A DNA stretch of 64,000 bases from NCBI GenBank assembly GCA_016708435.1, contig JADJFV010000008.1, positions 133,501 through 197,500 of the forward strand, in the 5' to 3' direction. Positions 47,192 through 56,746 of this stretch are shown in pieces. The translations under genes and the position numbers were made by a program. Origin of the DNA: Leptospiraceae bacterium. Its GTDB lineage: Bacteria; Spirochaetota; Leptospiria; Leptospirales; Leptospiraceae. The notes below the pieces were generated by a model. The model saw only the letters and a list, made by a program, of their open reading frames with translations. It did no database searches and had not been told where the DNA came from. Numbering within the stretch: position 1 is the first letter of the stretch; every line of letters begins with the position of its first letter.

Positions 47192-48567
47192 TGAATGATA
47201 CAATAGCAGCCATTTCTTCGGGTAATATTCCGAGTGCAATAGGAATTATCCGCTTGTCCGGGGAGGAAACTTTGTCTATCTGTGCAAAGGTTCTCTTCGG
47301 AAAAGGAAGTCTTTTCACCCCTGAATTCATTGGCTCAAATCCAAGGCAGGCGATATACTGTGACTTCGTTGACGAAGGGAACAGACTCGATCAAATCGTA
47401 TTTCTATTTTTTAAAAATCCAAACTCTTATACAGGAGAAGATCTCGCCGAGTTCTATTTACACGGAAATCCAATCCTATTAAAAAAAGCATTACAGGTAA
47501 TATTTAAGCATGGCGCAAGACCGGCAAGAGAAGGAGAGTTTACCAAGCGAGCCTTCTTAAGCGGCAAATTAGACTTAACCGGTGCAGAAGCAATCGGACG
47601 TTTGATTAGTGCTAGGTCTAGCTTTGAATTGGAGCTTGCACAAAAGAATGTATTCGGTGAAATTCATCGACTCAGTTCTCGTGTGAGGAGTGACTTGATT
47701 AGCCTTAAGGCAGAGTGTGAGGCAGAGATCGATTTCTCGACGGAAGATTTAACTTACGAAACAAAAGAAGAAAGAAAGAGCAGAATGATTTCTCTTTATG
47801 AATTGTGCGTAAAGGTTTTGAAAAATGCAAAGCGAGCAGAGAGCTTTATTGAACACAATAAAATTGTAATCTACGGTGAGCCTAACACGGGTAAGTCGAG
47901 TCTTTTGAATAGTTTGATTGGTAGAGAGCGTGCGATTGTGTCTAATGTTCCGGGGACAACACGCGATTACCTCTCCGAGAGTTTTTCTTTGAATGGTATT
48001 CCATTGCAACTCATAGATACAGCGGGTGTTCGAGAGACGGAAGATTCTATTGAAAGAATGGGAATTGAGCGAAGTCAAAATGAATTTGCCAATGCAAATC
48101 TACGTCTCTTTGTGTTAGATATTTCTGCTAAGCTTGACTTTGATAAATTCATGAGTCAACATGAATCAAAAATAAAAGACTCTATTTTAGTTGCGAATAA
48201 AATTGATATTGCGCACTCTACCTGGAAAGAAACAAGCGCTCGCTTTCAGGCAAATGGAATTCATCCCTGTGAAGTCTCTTGCAAAACCAAAGAAGGTTTA
48301 GAAGAACTTTTAAATTCGATACACACTCATCTAATCCATATAGACAAATCAGACGACTTTGTACTTTTGGAAGAAAGGAATGAGTATTACTTCCTAAAAA
48401 TCCAAGATCATCTAAAGACAGCAATTGATCTTATGGAAACTGCACCAGCAGAAATCTACATTAAAGAAATAGACTATGCTTTGGAAAATGTAGGACTGAT
48501 AAACGGAAAAGTTGGAACAGAAGAAATACTCGGAAGAATTTTTAGTAAATTCTGCGTAGGCAAATAA
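47191..48567 (+). CDS. mnmE: tRNA modification GTPase MnmE
   Basis: 458 residues with a GTG start that shares one base with the jag stop. The N-terminal folate-binding part (IAAISSGNIPSAIGIIRLSG), G1 GEPNTGKSSLLN near 228, G3 DTAGVRE near 275, G4 NKID near 345 and the C-terminal CVGK (Cys-x-Gly-Lys) are all present. With MnmG it adds carboxymethylaminomethyl groups to wobble uridine 34. Intact. Confidence 0.95.
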   Translation: MNDTIAAISSGNIPSAIGIIRLSGEETLSICAKVLFGKGSLFTPEFIGSNPRQAIYCDFVDEGNRLDQIVFLFFKNPNSYTGEDLAEFYLHGNPILLKKALQVIFKHGARPAREGEFTKRAFLSGKLDLTGAEAIGRLISARSSFELELAQKNVFGEIHRLSSRVRSDLISLKAECEAEIDFSTEDLTYETKEERKSRMISLYELCVKVLKNAKRAESFIEHNKIVIYGEPNTGKSSLLNSLIGRERAIVSNVPGTTRDYLSESFSLNGIPLQLIDTAGVRETEDSIERMGIERSQNEFANANLRLFVLDISAKLDFDKFMSQHESKIKDSILVANKIDIAHSTWKETSARFQANGIHPCEVSCKTKEGLEELLNSIHTHLIHIDKSDDFVLLEERNEYYFLKIQDHLKTAIDLMETAPAEIYIKEIDYALENVGLINGKVGTEEILGRIFSKFCVGK

Positions 48568-48577
48568 GGAATAAACA

Positions 48578-49861
48578 ATGGAAGAAGATTACAAGGAAAA
48601 AGCTTTAGCATATCATAGATCGCATCCTCGGGGCAAAACAGGAATAGTCTCAACGAAACCTACAAAGAATGCCTACGATTTGGCGCTTGCCTATTCTCCC
48701 GGTGTGGCTTTTCCCTGTTTAGAAATACAAAAAGATCCAGAGCTTGCTTATGAATATACTAATCGTGGTAATCTGCTAGGAATTATTTCCAATGGAACTT
48801 CAATCCTCGGACTCGGTGACATTGGGGCTATTGCTGGTAAACCGGTGATGGAAGGCAAATCAGTATTATTCAAGAACTTTGCAGGCATTGATGTGTTCGA
48901 TATTGAATTAAACACAAAAGACCCTGACGAATTTATTCGTGCAGTCAAATTAATGGAGCCAACATTTGGTGGAATAAATTTAGAAGACATCAAAGCACCA
49001 GAATGCTTTTACATTGAAGAAAAGCTAATCGAAATCATGGATATTCCTATCTTTCATGATGACCAACATGGAACTGCAATTATAACCTGTGCGGCTGTTA
49101 TCAATTATCTTGTATTGTCAAATAAGAGAGAGCAAGATGTTACCGTCGTCATAAACGGAGCAGGGGCTGCGGCTGTAGCTATCGCAAAATTATTAACTCA
49201 TATTGGAGTTGAAAAAGAAAACATTTACCTTGTAGACTCTAAGGGGGTAATTTCGAATAGTCGCACTGACCTAAATTCTATGAAGCAAGGATTTGCTAGA
49301 GAAACTAACGCTTTGACTCTCGCTGATATTATGAAAGACGCTGATATTTTTATTGGAGTCTCTAAAAAAGATCAAGTGACAACAGACATGGTTGCATCGA
49401 TGGGGAAAGATCCATTGATTCTAGCGATGGCAAATCCTGATCCTGAGATTTCTTATCCCGATGCAGTAGCTGTTCGAGACGATTTAATCATGGGAACAGG
49501 ACGTAGTGATTTCCCTAATCAGGTAAATAATCTTCTTGGTTTTCCTTATATCTTTCGTGGTGCCTTAGATATGCGGGCAAGACGGATTACCCTCGAAATG
49601 AAATTAGCAGCAGTCTATGCATTGGCAGAACTTGCTAGACAAGAAGTTCCTCTCTATGTATCCGATGCATACAATGGCGAAAAATTTCAATTTGGGAAAA
49701 ACTATATTATCCCTAAACCATTTGACCCAAGAGTCTACTACAGTGTATCCACAGCCGTAGCAGAAGCGGCTCATGCGAGTGGTGTAGCGCGTATTCCTTT
49801 CCCCGGAAAAGAAGCCTACCGAGTGCATTTAGATAAATACAAAGCTAAAGTTACTGGGTAG
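48578..49861 (+). CDS. malic enzyme (malate to pyruvate, NAD(P)-dependent)
   Basis: 427 residues. Malic enzyme N-terminal signature LAYSPGVAFPC near 33, FHDDQHGTAIITCAAV near 160 (metal and substrate region) and NAD(P)-binding INGAGAAAVAIAKLL near 188. It oxidatively decarboxylates malate to pyruvate, supplying NAD(P)H and pyruvate; the preferred cofactor cannot be told. Directly behind mnmE with a 10-bp gap and followed 22 bp later by clpS. Confidence 0.92.
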   Translation: MEEDYKEKALAYHRSHPRGKTGIVSTKPTKNAYDLALAYSPGVAFPCLEIQKDPELAYEYTNRGNLLGIISNGTSILGLGDIGAIAGKPVMEGKSVLFKNFAGIDVFDIELNTKDPDEFIRAVKLMEPTFGGINLEDIKAPECFYIEEKLIEIMDIPIFHDDQHGTAIITCAAVINYLVLSNKREQDVTVVINGAGAAAVAIAKLLTHIGVEKENIYLVDSKGVISNSRTDLNSMKQGFARETNALTLADIMKDADIFIGVSKKDQVTTDMVASMGKDPLILAMANPDPEISYPDAVAVRDDLIMGTGRSDFPNQVNNLLGFPYIFRGALDMRARRITLEMKLAAVYALAELARQEVPLYVSDAYNGEKFQFGKNYIIPKPFDPRVYYSVSTAVAEAAHASGVARIPFPGKEAYRVHLDKYKAKVTG

Positions 49862-49883
49862 AAATTGCGTAAGGTAAACTAAG

Positions 49884-50156
49884 ATGCCAATCATAGAAGA
49901 AGAAACAGAAGTCAGCACTCGAATTGATAATATCTACGAGCATCGGGTTATTTTATTCAATGATGATTTTAATCCTTTCGACCATGTAGAAGATTGTCTA
50001 ATGCGTATTTGCTTTAAGTCAGAGAAAGAAGCGAAACGCATTGCAATGGAAGCGCATAATAAAGGTAAGGCGATCTGCTATGAAGGAAGTATTGAAGCTT
50101 GCGAGACTGTCGGCGAGAAGATGGGTGATGAGGGACTGACTGTTAGTGTGAGTTAG
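49884..50156 (+). CDS. clpS: ATP-dependent Clp protease adaptor ClpS
   Basis: 90 residues. The N-terminal acidic stretch and VILFNDDFNPFDHVEDCLMR match the ClpS family, and KGKAICYEGSIEACETVGEK corresponds to its second half. ClpS delivers N-end rule substrates to ClpAP. clpA is not adjacent. Its end overlaps the convergent envelope gene by 4 bp. Confidence 0.92.
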   Translation: MPIIEEETEVSTRIDNIYEHRVILFNDDFNPFDHVEDCLMRICFKSEKEAKRIAMEAHNKGKAICYEGSIEACETVGEKMGDEGLTVSVS

Positions 50157-51211
50157 AACTCAAATCTATATCCGCAGGTATAAAACATTTCTGTTGATTG
50201 AAGTTGTGAATAATAAACTCGATTAGAATGAATGAAAAAGTTAGACGTAGCAGTGTTTTGTTTATTTGCATAATCATAAAAGAATAAAGCGTCTACGAGA
50301 TTTAATAAATAAACTCCTGCTAGGAGGCTAATCATCATTGTTCCTTGCTCATAGCTTGTATTTAAATCGGATCTAGCTTGTAAGCTATTAGTCATAAAGA
50401 CTAGCGCTAATGGATTTGTGCCAGAAGAAGAATTCGCTGAGCCTAGTAAAATAGAATTCTGTAAGAGTGAATTATACTCGTTACTCGCTTTGTCGTTATC
50501 GAGTCTAGCTTTGAAATAAATTCCTGTAAAAAATAAAATAGCCGGAAAGTAGATGTATTTTCGATTACTTAAATCTCCTCTATAGTCCTGTCCCCATCCG
50601 GGTAATACAGCCGAGCGTTTAAATACCTGCCAGCGTTTACTATCAATAGGCTCAGTGTAGGAGAGGAAATTCTTTTGATAGAGAACACGATTATTTGGAT
50701 TTTCCAAGATTAGATCAAAGGAGTTATATTTATTATCCGCAAGTTTTACTTTAAAAGTAAAGTTATTCTTGTCTAGAATCTTGTATTCAATGGGAATATT
50801 TACTTCGCCTGCTTGCAATTTAATCTGCATATCTTCTTCGAAGCCTTCCCCGGTTACTTTGATTTCTTTTTCCTTCTCGAAGATTTGTAGTTTAATTTCT
50901 GAAGGGCTAGTTATAACAGGAATTTTAATTCTTCTGACTGCAAACTGACTCCACTCACTCCAGATTGGTTTGTGTGCTAGTAGCAAAGAGCCAATTCGGT
51001 ATTCATATTTTCCTGAAGGGAGTGTGAATTTTATCTTTGTATCATTTAGCTTTTCGTCTAACGCTATTTTTTCGGTTTCCATTTCTCTTACTTGAAATTG
51101 GTATTCCGAAATCTTCTTAACTTTTTCCCATTCGATTTCAATTTCTTCGGAGTCAGCAAAAAGGGGTGTATAGATTAATAAGTAGATAATAAAGATTAGC
51201 CTTAGTGTCAT
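50153..51211 (-). CDS. exported envelope protein, DUF5683-like
   Basis: About 352 residues from the ATG at 51211, chosen because it opens a signal peptide (MTLRLIFIIYLLIYTPLFAD). A beta-rich N-terminal part of about 190 residues includes an IPT-like stretch (VTGEGFEEDMQIKLQAGEV). Then RSAVLPGWGQDYRGD marks a DUF5683-like C-terminal part with two or three hydrophobic segments and a TYCGYRFEF-type aromatic end. Likely an outer- or inner-membrane-associated protein. It follows the FecR-type gene on the same strand at 230 bp. Confidence 0.65.
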   Translation of the reverse strand: MTLRLIFIIYLLIYTPLFADSEEIEIEWEKVKKISEYQFQVREMETEKIALDEKLNDTKIKFTLPSGKYEYRIGSLLLAHKPIWSEWSQFAVRRIKIPVITSPSEIKLQIFEKEKEIKVTGEGFEEDMQIKLQAGEVNIPIEYKILDKNNFTFKVKLADNKYNSFDLILENPNNRVLYQKNFLSYTEPIDSKRWQVFKRSAVLPGWGQDYRGDLSNRKYIYFPAILFFTGIYFKARLDNDKASNEYNSLLQNSILLGSANSSSGTNPLALVFMTNSLQARSDLNTSYEQGTMMISLLAGVYLLNLVDALFFYDYANKQNTATSNFFIHSNRVYYSQLQSTEMFYTCGYRFEF

Positions 51212-51316
51212 TTTGCGAGCCTTCGAATATGTCGAGTAATAAAGCGACATCGTTTTAAGATAGATAGACCTCTCACATCGCTCAATGCTGTCAAGTTAAG
51301 AGGACTTTGTATTACA

Positions 51317-51411
51317 GTCACCTCGAACAGCTTCATCGTGAGAGGTCTATCTTGCTTAATACGATCGTTTTTTTGCAAGATAGATTTCTCACATTCGTTC
51401 GAAATGACTGT
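51317..51411 (-). repeat. dispersed palindromic element, copy 2
   Basis: 95 bp; the reverse complement matches 29407-29500 with few differences. It lies between two genes of the cyclase cluster. A partial third copy of one arm (AAGATAGATAGACCTCTCAC) lies just to its left at about 51257-51276. Confidence 0.75.
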
Positions 51412-51442
51412 AAATTGACAGCATTGTGTGACATTGCAATCC

Positions 51443-53317
51443 CTACTCATTGATAAAATACAAATCCTTTGCGGTTTTAATTTTAGGAATATACTTTAAA
51501 TCAAAAGCTCCTGCTGGTATTTCAAAGCTTTGAATTTTACTTTGTGCTTTTAGAGTCTTAGAATTATCAAATAACTTTGCTCTCCAATAGAATTTGCCGG
51601 AAGGGAAATAGTTTTCTCTCTGGTAATAGCTTTTAGTATTATAGTGTTTGAAAATGTCTTTCATATCGGGAGACTCGGAAAACTCCACGATGAAATAAGG
51701 CTCTGGCAAAAAACTTTTCCACTGAAATTCTAAATCTTCCTCGTAATCGGTAATAAGGAAATTATCTTTTGGAATTACAAGCTCAATGGAAAATTCTTCA
51801 ATTCGTTTAGTTGTAAAGAAATTTGTTTTAGAATACTCTGAGGTTAATTTACTATTATCCTCTGTTTTTACTTTCCAATAGTAGCGGGTGTCTGTATCTT
51901 TGGGATTTAGATAATAGAAATTTTCCTTTCTACGCTCGTCTACTTCTACGGTTTTAAATTCAGAGTCTGTGGAAACTTGCAGATGATAGATATTAGCCCC
52001 TTCTACTCTTTCCCAAAATAGGTTGATTGGCTCTTTTGAGTCTTTGGGGATAATGATTATACTTTCATGATAGGGAAGTTTTAAAATAGGAGATTCAATC
52101 GTCTTTTTAGTTTCAAGGAAAATAGAATAAGTTTGACTTGTTTTCGATTTTAAGTCAGGATTTGCATATTGAATCTGGAAGCGATAGAAGTATTCACCAG
52201 GGTCTTTTATTTCTAGGCTCAAATGATTACCTGATGTCTTTGTTGTCTTTAAAATCTCAGTGAAATCAGAGCTGCGAGAAAATTCTAAAGAGTATTCTTT
52301 GACTAGTGCATTTTCTTTCCAGTCAAAGTTGACAAGAGTAGGGTATGTGGCTACTTTTAATTTTGCGTTATCGGCTGGACGTAGGAGTTGAAATGGTGCT
52401 TCTTTTAGAATGGTAAAGCTTCTTTCCAAGCTAATTTCATCAGGCTTATTTTTGTCAGGAAGAATTCGCCAATAGTAGATTCCCGGTTTTAACTTCGCCG
52501 AATACTGATTCTTATCCGTAACACCGCGAGAAAGAATCTTTTTAAAGTTTCTATCTCCCGCAATTTCAATTCGAAAGCTTATCTTTGAGTCAGAAAAATT
52601 CCATTGGAAGGAAACGGGATATTCTTCTGTTGGAGTAGTGAAAAAGGTCTGGTCTTCCGGCAAAACTAAAGTAGGCGCAGTCGTTTTAAAAACGGGAGCT
52701 TGCTTTTCTGTAAAGTTAGCAAACTGATCCTTTTCTATTTTAAATTCCTTTCCTTCGCTTTGAAGCTTTGCTTCTCCCTGAGTTACGTTTAGAGATAAAT
52801 TCCCATTTTCCGCTAAACGAAAATTTGCATCGGCTCCTGAAGCTAAATCAATATTTTTATTATCCACAAGGACTTTGATATCTGTGTTTGCTTTTGCATT
52901 TTTGCGATTGGTTCTGACAGCACCGGATACTAGCTTGATTTCGATTCCTTTTTCTTTTGAGTCTAAAATTACCATGCTGTTTTCTTCGAGTCGTAGTTCG
53001 GTTCCATCGGTGAGTGTTATCACTGCGTTAGATAAATCTTCCGAGCGAACGCTGTCTCTTCTTGTCAATGCTTGCTTGAATTCGGTGTCATACCAGACTA
53101 CAGTCGAATTAGCTTTTCTTTGGATTACTTTTTTCTTGTAGGTAATGTATCCAATTACTTCTGATTCGGCTACAGTCGATTTAGATTTGTATTTAAAATT
53201 TATATAGAGTAATAGAGCACAGACCAGAGTGATGAAAGATAAAACGCTTAGCACATAACGAGTGTCATCCGCATAGTCTTTTAGAGTCTGGGTGAAAATG
53301 GGAAGGCTTAGAGTCAT
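51443..53317 (-). CDS. membrane-anchored FecR-domain protein with repeats
   Basis: 624 residues. One membrane helix at about 22-40 is followed by a FecR-like domain (about 80-215) with ITLTDGTELRLEENSMVILD, then several fibronectin-like beta repeats ending in F.Y.RFQIQ, YYWKVKTED and FYWRAKLFD patterns. These suggest a periplasmic sensor or surface scaffold. It starts 4 bp inside the end of the cyclase gene (ATGA-type overlap), so the two are coupled. Confidence 0.75.
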   Translation of the reverse strand: MTLSLPIFTQTLKDYADDTRYVLSVLSFITLVCALLLYINFKYKSKSTVAESEVIGYITYKKKVIQRKANSTVVWYDTEFKQALTRRDSVRSEDLSNAVITLTDGTELRLEENSMVILDSKEKGIEIKLVSGAVRTNRKNAKANTDIKVLVDNKNIDLASGADANFRLAENGNLSLNVTQGEAKLQSEGKEFKIEKDQFANFTEKQAPVFKTTAPTLVLPEDQTFFTTPTEEYPVSFQWNFSDSKISFRIEIAGDRNFKKILSRGVTDKNQYSAKLKPGIYYWRILPDKNKPDEISLERSFTILKEAPFQLLRPADNAKLKVATYPTLVNFDWKENALVKEYSLEFSRSSDFTEILKTTKTSGNHLSLEIKDPGEYFYRFQIQYANPDLKSKTSQTYSIFLETKKTIESPILKLPYHESIIIIPKDSKEPINLFWERVEGANIYHLQVSTDSEFKTVEVDERRKENFYYLNPKDTDTRYYWKVKTEDNSKLTSEYSKTNFFTTKRIEEFSIELVIPKDNFLITDYEEDLEFQWKSFLPEPYFIVEFSESPDMKDIFKHYNTKSYYQRENYFPSGKFYWRAKLFDNSKTLKAQSKIQSFEIPAGAFDLKYIPKIKTAKDLYFINE

Positions 53318-55380
53318 TTTTTAGCCCTCTGCTTTTTTGTTTTTACGGGAAAAACATCTTGTTCGGGTAAATTAGTCTTAGGCGAATCTATGACTTTGTA
53401 TTTTTTCTCTTCCTCTTCTGGATTACCGCTGTTATATTTTTCTTCGTCGAAATCTATTTTAAGGAGTTTGCGAATATCTGCGAGAGTTTGGGGAGCATCG
53501 GAGTCAGTGTCATCCATTCTGCGGATAACGGCATATATCGTCTGAGGCTCAGATTTTCCTTTGACCATAATCTGTTTCATCTTCTCGACTAGATAGACTC
53601 CTTCTACTTCTTTGTATAAATCTTCTGAAATTAAAATATCAGTGCCGAAAGGCTTGTTTAAAGATTCAATTCTAGAAGCAAGATTCACTGCATCTCCAAT
53701 GACAGTATAATCAAGGCGATTCTCAGAGCCAATCTGACCTGCTACCACTGCTCCATAGTTAAGCCCACATCCCATGCGGATAATCGGTCTTTTCTCGTCA
53801 GTCCCTCTTGAGCGGTTAAAGTCAACAAGCATTGAGCGCATCATGAGAGCAGCATTGATTCCATTCTCAAAAGAATTGCCTACTGCGTCTAACGTCCCCC
53901 ATGTCGCCATGATGGCATCACCAATGAACTTGTCTACAATCCCGAACGTTAGATCAATGCATTCCACCATGCGAGTGAAATACTGATTGAGTAGTTCGAC
54001 GATTTCTTCCGGGCTTAATTTTTCTGACATAGCGGTAAATCCTCGTATGTCGGAAAAGAAGATTGTGCACATTTTATTCTCGCCACCGAGCTTTAGTTCT
54101 TTGGATAAGGCGAGTTCTGCGATAGCAGGATTTACAAATCGACCTAGTGCATCCTTGATTCTTTCTCGTTCTTTTAATCCTTTCCCCATTCTAGCAAAAC
54201 TCTTTGTCAATAGTCCCACTTCATCCTGAGTGCTTGCTTTTAAAACTATATCGAAATTACACTTTTCGATTTCGCATGTCGCTTTGAGTAATTCTAATAT
54301 GGGTAGAGAAATTGTTTTGGCAAATACGAATATACCGGCAAGAGCAATGCAAAGAGCGATTGTCATGATAAGAATATTTCTATATTGCAGATTATACACT
54401 TCTTCAAAAACTTTGTCTTCCGAGACGATGGATAAAATTCCTGAATTCACCTGCGGCAAACGCTTGTATGTTCCAATGGAGGCTTTTCCGTCTTCTCCAA
54501 AGAACCGAGTCTGTCCGTTGCCGAGAGGACTAGTGAGCATATCATGCACAATGGAGAGATTACGAAAATTTTCTACAGTTAAAACTTTTTGGATTTCAGG
54601 ATGAGCCAATACATCTCCTTCTTCCCCAATCATATACGTTTGGGTGATACTTCTATTCTCAAATGTTTTTAAAATAGTATCTGTTTTTAGAATTGCAATG
54701 AGGGCAGAGTTGGGGAAGGCAGAAGTAGAATAAGGAATGGAAAGACAAATGAGTGGAAACTTCTGACCGAAGCTAAGATTTTTCAAAAGAGTTTTTTTAT
54801 GAAAAGAATCTTGAAACTTATCAGAGCTAATCTGGATTAGGTTACGCATATCTTTTTCACTCAATAGCTTTTCTTGGAGATATTCTATATTAGCCACTGA
54901 TTTTCGAAGTTCGATTTTACCCTGGGTAGAATGGTAGACTCCTAAGTAAATAATATCACTGTCATTCTCAAAGAATATATCTGTAAGAGTTTTCTGTTGA
55001 TTTGCCCGTCCGCTAGATTCAAGTAGAACTGCCATTTGTCTGGACTTTTGAATCGTTGACGTCAAATAGGAATTAACCGTAAGACCAATCAACTCAGTGA
55101 TTTGGAAGTTGTTTTCCTTAATACGAATTTCATTGTCTTTTTTGAAATAATACGTAGCAAAAGAAATCGTCACAATGGATAGAATAATAAATATCAATGA
55201 GATAATCCACATTAGTTTTAACTGAATCGTCCATTTGGGTTTTATTGCTTTTGTCTCTACTTCTTCCTTGTGGCTATCTATATTTAGCCGCTTAGATGTT
55301 GTGCGATACTTGTTCGCGAAATAGGTTTCGACTTGTTGGTGTTCCGCCTCTGTTTGCGATGTATTGTCTTCGGTAGCCAC
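53314..55380 (-). CDS. class III adenylate/guanylate cyclase with sensory and HAMP regions
   Basis: 688 residues. A basic/acidic N-terminus leads to a membrane helix at about 53-73, an extracytoplasmic sensor domain of about 260 residues (Cache-like), a second helix near 330-350, a HAMP-like linker and then the cyclase domain: IFFSDIRGFTAMSEKLSPEE near 428, DKFIGDAIMATWG near 472 and LNYGAVVAGQIGSENRLDYT with VIGDAVNLASRIES near 550. The metal-binding Asp residues are present. It makes a cyclic nucleotide in response to an external signal; the base choice is undetermined. Coupled to the FecR-type gene. Confidence 0.88.
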   Translation of the reverse strand: MATEDNTSQTEAEHQQVETYFANKYRTTSKRLNIDSHKEEVETKAIKPKWTIQLKLMWIISLIFIILSIVTISFATYYFKKDNEIRIKENNFQITELIGLTVNSYLTSTIQKSRQMAVLLESSGRANQQKTLTDIFFENDSDIIYLGVYHSTQGKIELRKSVANIEYLQEKLLSEKDMRNLIQISSDKFQDSFHKKTLLKNLSFGQKFPLICLSIPYSTSAFPNSALIAILKTDTILKTFENRSITQTYMIGEEGDVLAHPEIQKVLTVENFRNLSIVHDMLTSPLGNGQTRFFGEDGKASIGTYKRLPQVNSGILSIVSEDKVFEEVYNLQYRNILIMTIALCIALAGIFVFAKTISLPILELLKATCEIEKCNFDIVLKASTQDEVGLLTKSFARMGKGLKERERIKDALGRFVNPAIAELALSKELKLGGENKMCTIFFSDIRGFTAMSEKLSPEEIVELLNQYFTRMVECIDLTFGIVDKFIGDAIMATWGTLDAVGNSFENGINAALMMRSMLVDFNRSRGTDEKRPIIRMGCGLNYGAVVAGQIGSENRLDYTVIGDAVNLASRIESLNKPFGTDILISEDLYKEVEGVYLVEKMKQIMVKGKSEPQTIYAVIRRMDDTDSDAPQTLADIRKLLKIDFDEEKYNSGNPEEEEKKYKVIDSPKTNLPEQDVFPVKTKKQRAKK

Positions 55381-55773
55381 TGGATTATGAATGTATTTTA
55401 TAGGTAAACTGAGTGTAAAGATGAATTTCTTAGGGATAGGAAAAAAATTGAATGAATACCACGGATGAACAGGCGAAGGCGCTGGTCGCGAATACTTGGA
55501 GTGAAGGGGGGAATGAACACGGATAAAATGACTTTCCCTTGCTTTTTACAATCCTTCGATAACGAACTGAGATGCAAACGTTCATCATTCGATTCGAACC
55601 GCAACCAACATCGAAGGCTGATCGAAGCCAGACCGAAGGCTGAACGAAGGCTGAACGAAGGCTGAACGAAGGCTGAACGAATGCAAGGAAAGGAAATCCA
55701 GATTTCGGGAAATTGGTGCTTTTATTTATGTATAATTCATTGACAAAATATTCCAAAATGTCATATTAGATTA
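55381..55773. other. intergenic region with an 11-bp tandem repeat
   Basis: 393 bp between the cyclase start and the toxin gene. It contains six 11-bp units at 55613-55678 and no gene I would support. Open frames seen here are formed by the repeat itself. Confidence 0.6.
55613..55678. repeat. tandem repeat, six 11-bp units
   Basis: Consensus GAAGGCTGAAC. The first two units are diverged (GAAGGCTGATC, GAAGCCAGACC); the last four are identical. A possible variable-number repeat. Confidence 0.85.
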
Positions 55774-56154
55774 ATGTGGAATATCAGAAGGACAACTGAT
55801 TTTATAGTTTGGATTAAGACATTAGACGATGATGCAAAAGAAGCAATTTTTAAAAATCTTACGATCTTGCAAAGTCTAGGTCCCTCATTAGGAAGACCGC
55901 AAGTCGATACGATTAAAGGTTCAAAGATTAAGAATCTAAAAGAGTTGAGAATTCAAAATAAAAATCGAGTTTTTAGAATTTTCTTTGCGTTTGATCCTGA
56001 AAGAAATATTATTCTTCTGATTGGTGGGGACAAAAAAGGGGATAATCGTTTTTATGAAACCATGCTTCGCAAGTGCGAAAGGTTATATGAATTGCATTTA
56101 AGTCAACTGAGGGGAATGAAAAATGAAAAGAGTAACAAAAAAAAAGAAGTCTGA
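55774..56154 (+). CDS. HigB/RelE-superfamily toxin, phage-derived Gp49-like
   Basis: 126 residues. The pattern LGPSLGRPQVDTIKGSKIKN, LKELRIQNKNRVFRIFFAFD, ILLIGGDKKGDNRFYETMLR is that of the Gp49/HigB-like mRNA-cleaving toxins. It precedes and overlaps the HTH antitoxin by 32 bp, the HigBA gene order. Predicted ribosome-dependent mRNase. No ribosome site is clear. Confidence 0.85.
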   Translation: MWNIRRTTDFIVWIKTLDDDAKEAIFKNLTILQSLGPSLGRPQVDTIKGSKIKNLKELRIQNKNRVFRIFFAFDPERNIILLIGGDKKGDNRFYETMLRKCERLYELHLSQLRGMKNEKSNKKKEV

Positions 56155-56452
56155 TTTTTTAGATGAGCTGGCAGCAATGCTTCCCAAAGAAAGAGTCGAA
56201 CGAGCAAGAAAACAAGCAAAGAAAGAAATATATCAAATTCAACTTTCTGAATTACGAAAGAAAATGGGAATCCGTCAAGAGGATATTAAGCTGTATTCGC
56301 AATCTGGAATTTCTAAAATCGAAAGCAGAAAGGATATGAAAATTTCTACCTTGATTGAATACTTACATGTAATCGGTCTAGGTATGGAAATAAAAGTATT
56401 TCCAAAAGACGTTAGTTCTAATAGGGAAAATATTGTGTTGTTGAGGGCGTGA
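56123..56452 (+). CDS. HTH (XRE-type) antitoxin of the HigBA-like pair
   Basis: 109 residues with a basic N-terminus and a helix-turn-helix at about 50-85 (MGIRQEDIKLYSQSGISKIE). It binds its own promoter and neutralises the toxin in related systems. Overlap with the toxin gene supports co-expression. The next gene starts 16 bp later. Confidence 0.85.
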   Translation: MKRVTKKKKSDFLDELAAMLPKERVERARKQAKKEIYQIQLSELRKKMGIRQEDIKLYSQSGISKIESRKDMKISTLIEYLHVIGLGMEIKVFPKDVSSNRENIVLLRA

Positions 56453-56468
56453 ATCTAGGAGTAATTAA

Positions 56469-56705
56469 ATGAGAGCGTTAAATATCAATTTGCCTGATTC
56501 ACTTGTAGCTAAGATGGAAGAATTATCTAAAAAAGATGGAATTTCTCTCGAATACTTTGTAAGCTTAGCAGTCGCCGAAAAAATTTCATCGTGGGTTAAC
56601 GATGGATTTATCCAAGATCGAGCCAAGCGAGCGAATAAAGAAAAATATCTCCAAGTTCTCAAACTAGTTCCTAATCGCGAGCCTCTAGAACATGATAAGT
56701 TGTAA
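56469..56705 (+). CDS. ribbon-helix-helix (CopG-like) protein, orphan antitoxin candidate
   Basis: 78 residues. MRALNINLPDSLVAKMEELS and EYFVSLAVAEKISSWV resemble the beta-helix-helix N-terminus of RHH antitoxins. A GGAG site lies upstream. No toxin gene follows directly; the next gene is the TTG-started polymorphic toxin. Possibly part of a three-gene module with HigBA, possibly orphan. Confidence 0.65.
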   Translation: MRALNINLPDSLVAKMEELSKKDGISLEYFVSLAVAEKISSWVNDGFIQDRAKRANKEKYLQVLKLVPNREPLEHDKL

Positions 56706-56746
56706 AATAATTTTTCTTTACTTATAGAACTTTCTTATTAAAAGTC

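Noticed and set aside
51208..51450. 80-residue frame with NECEKS-type sequence
   Set aside because: It is translation of the dispersed palindromic element, a known source of false genes.
53774..54604. Three plus-strand frames inside the cyclase gene
   Set aside because: Shadows of a clear minus-strand class III cyclase.
55430..55756. Open frames through the 11-bp repeat
   Set aside because: Periodic SFSLRSAFVQP-type translation comes only from the tandem repeat; no ribosome site.
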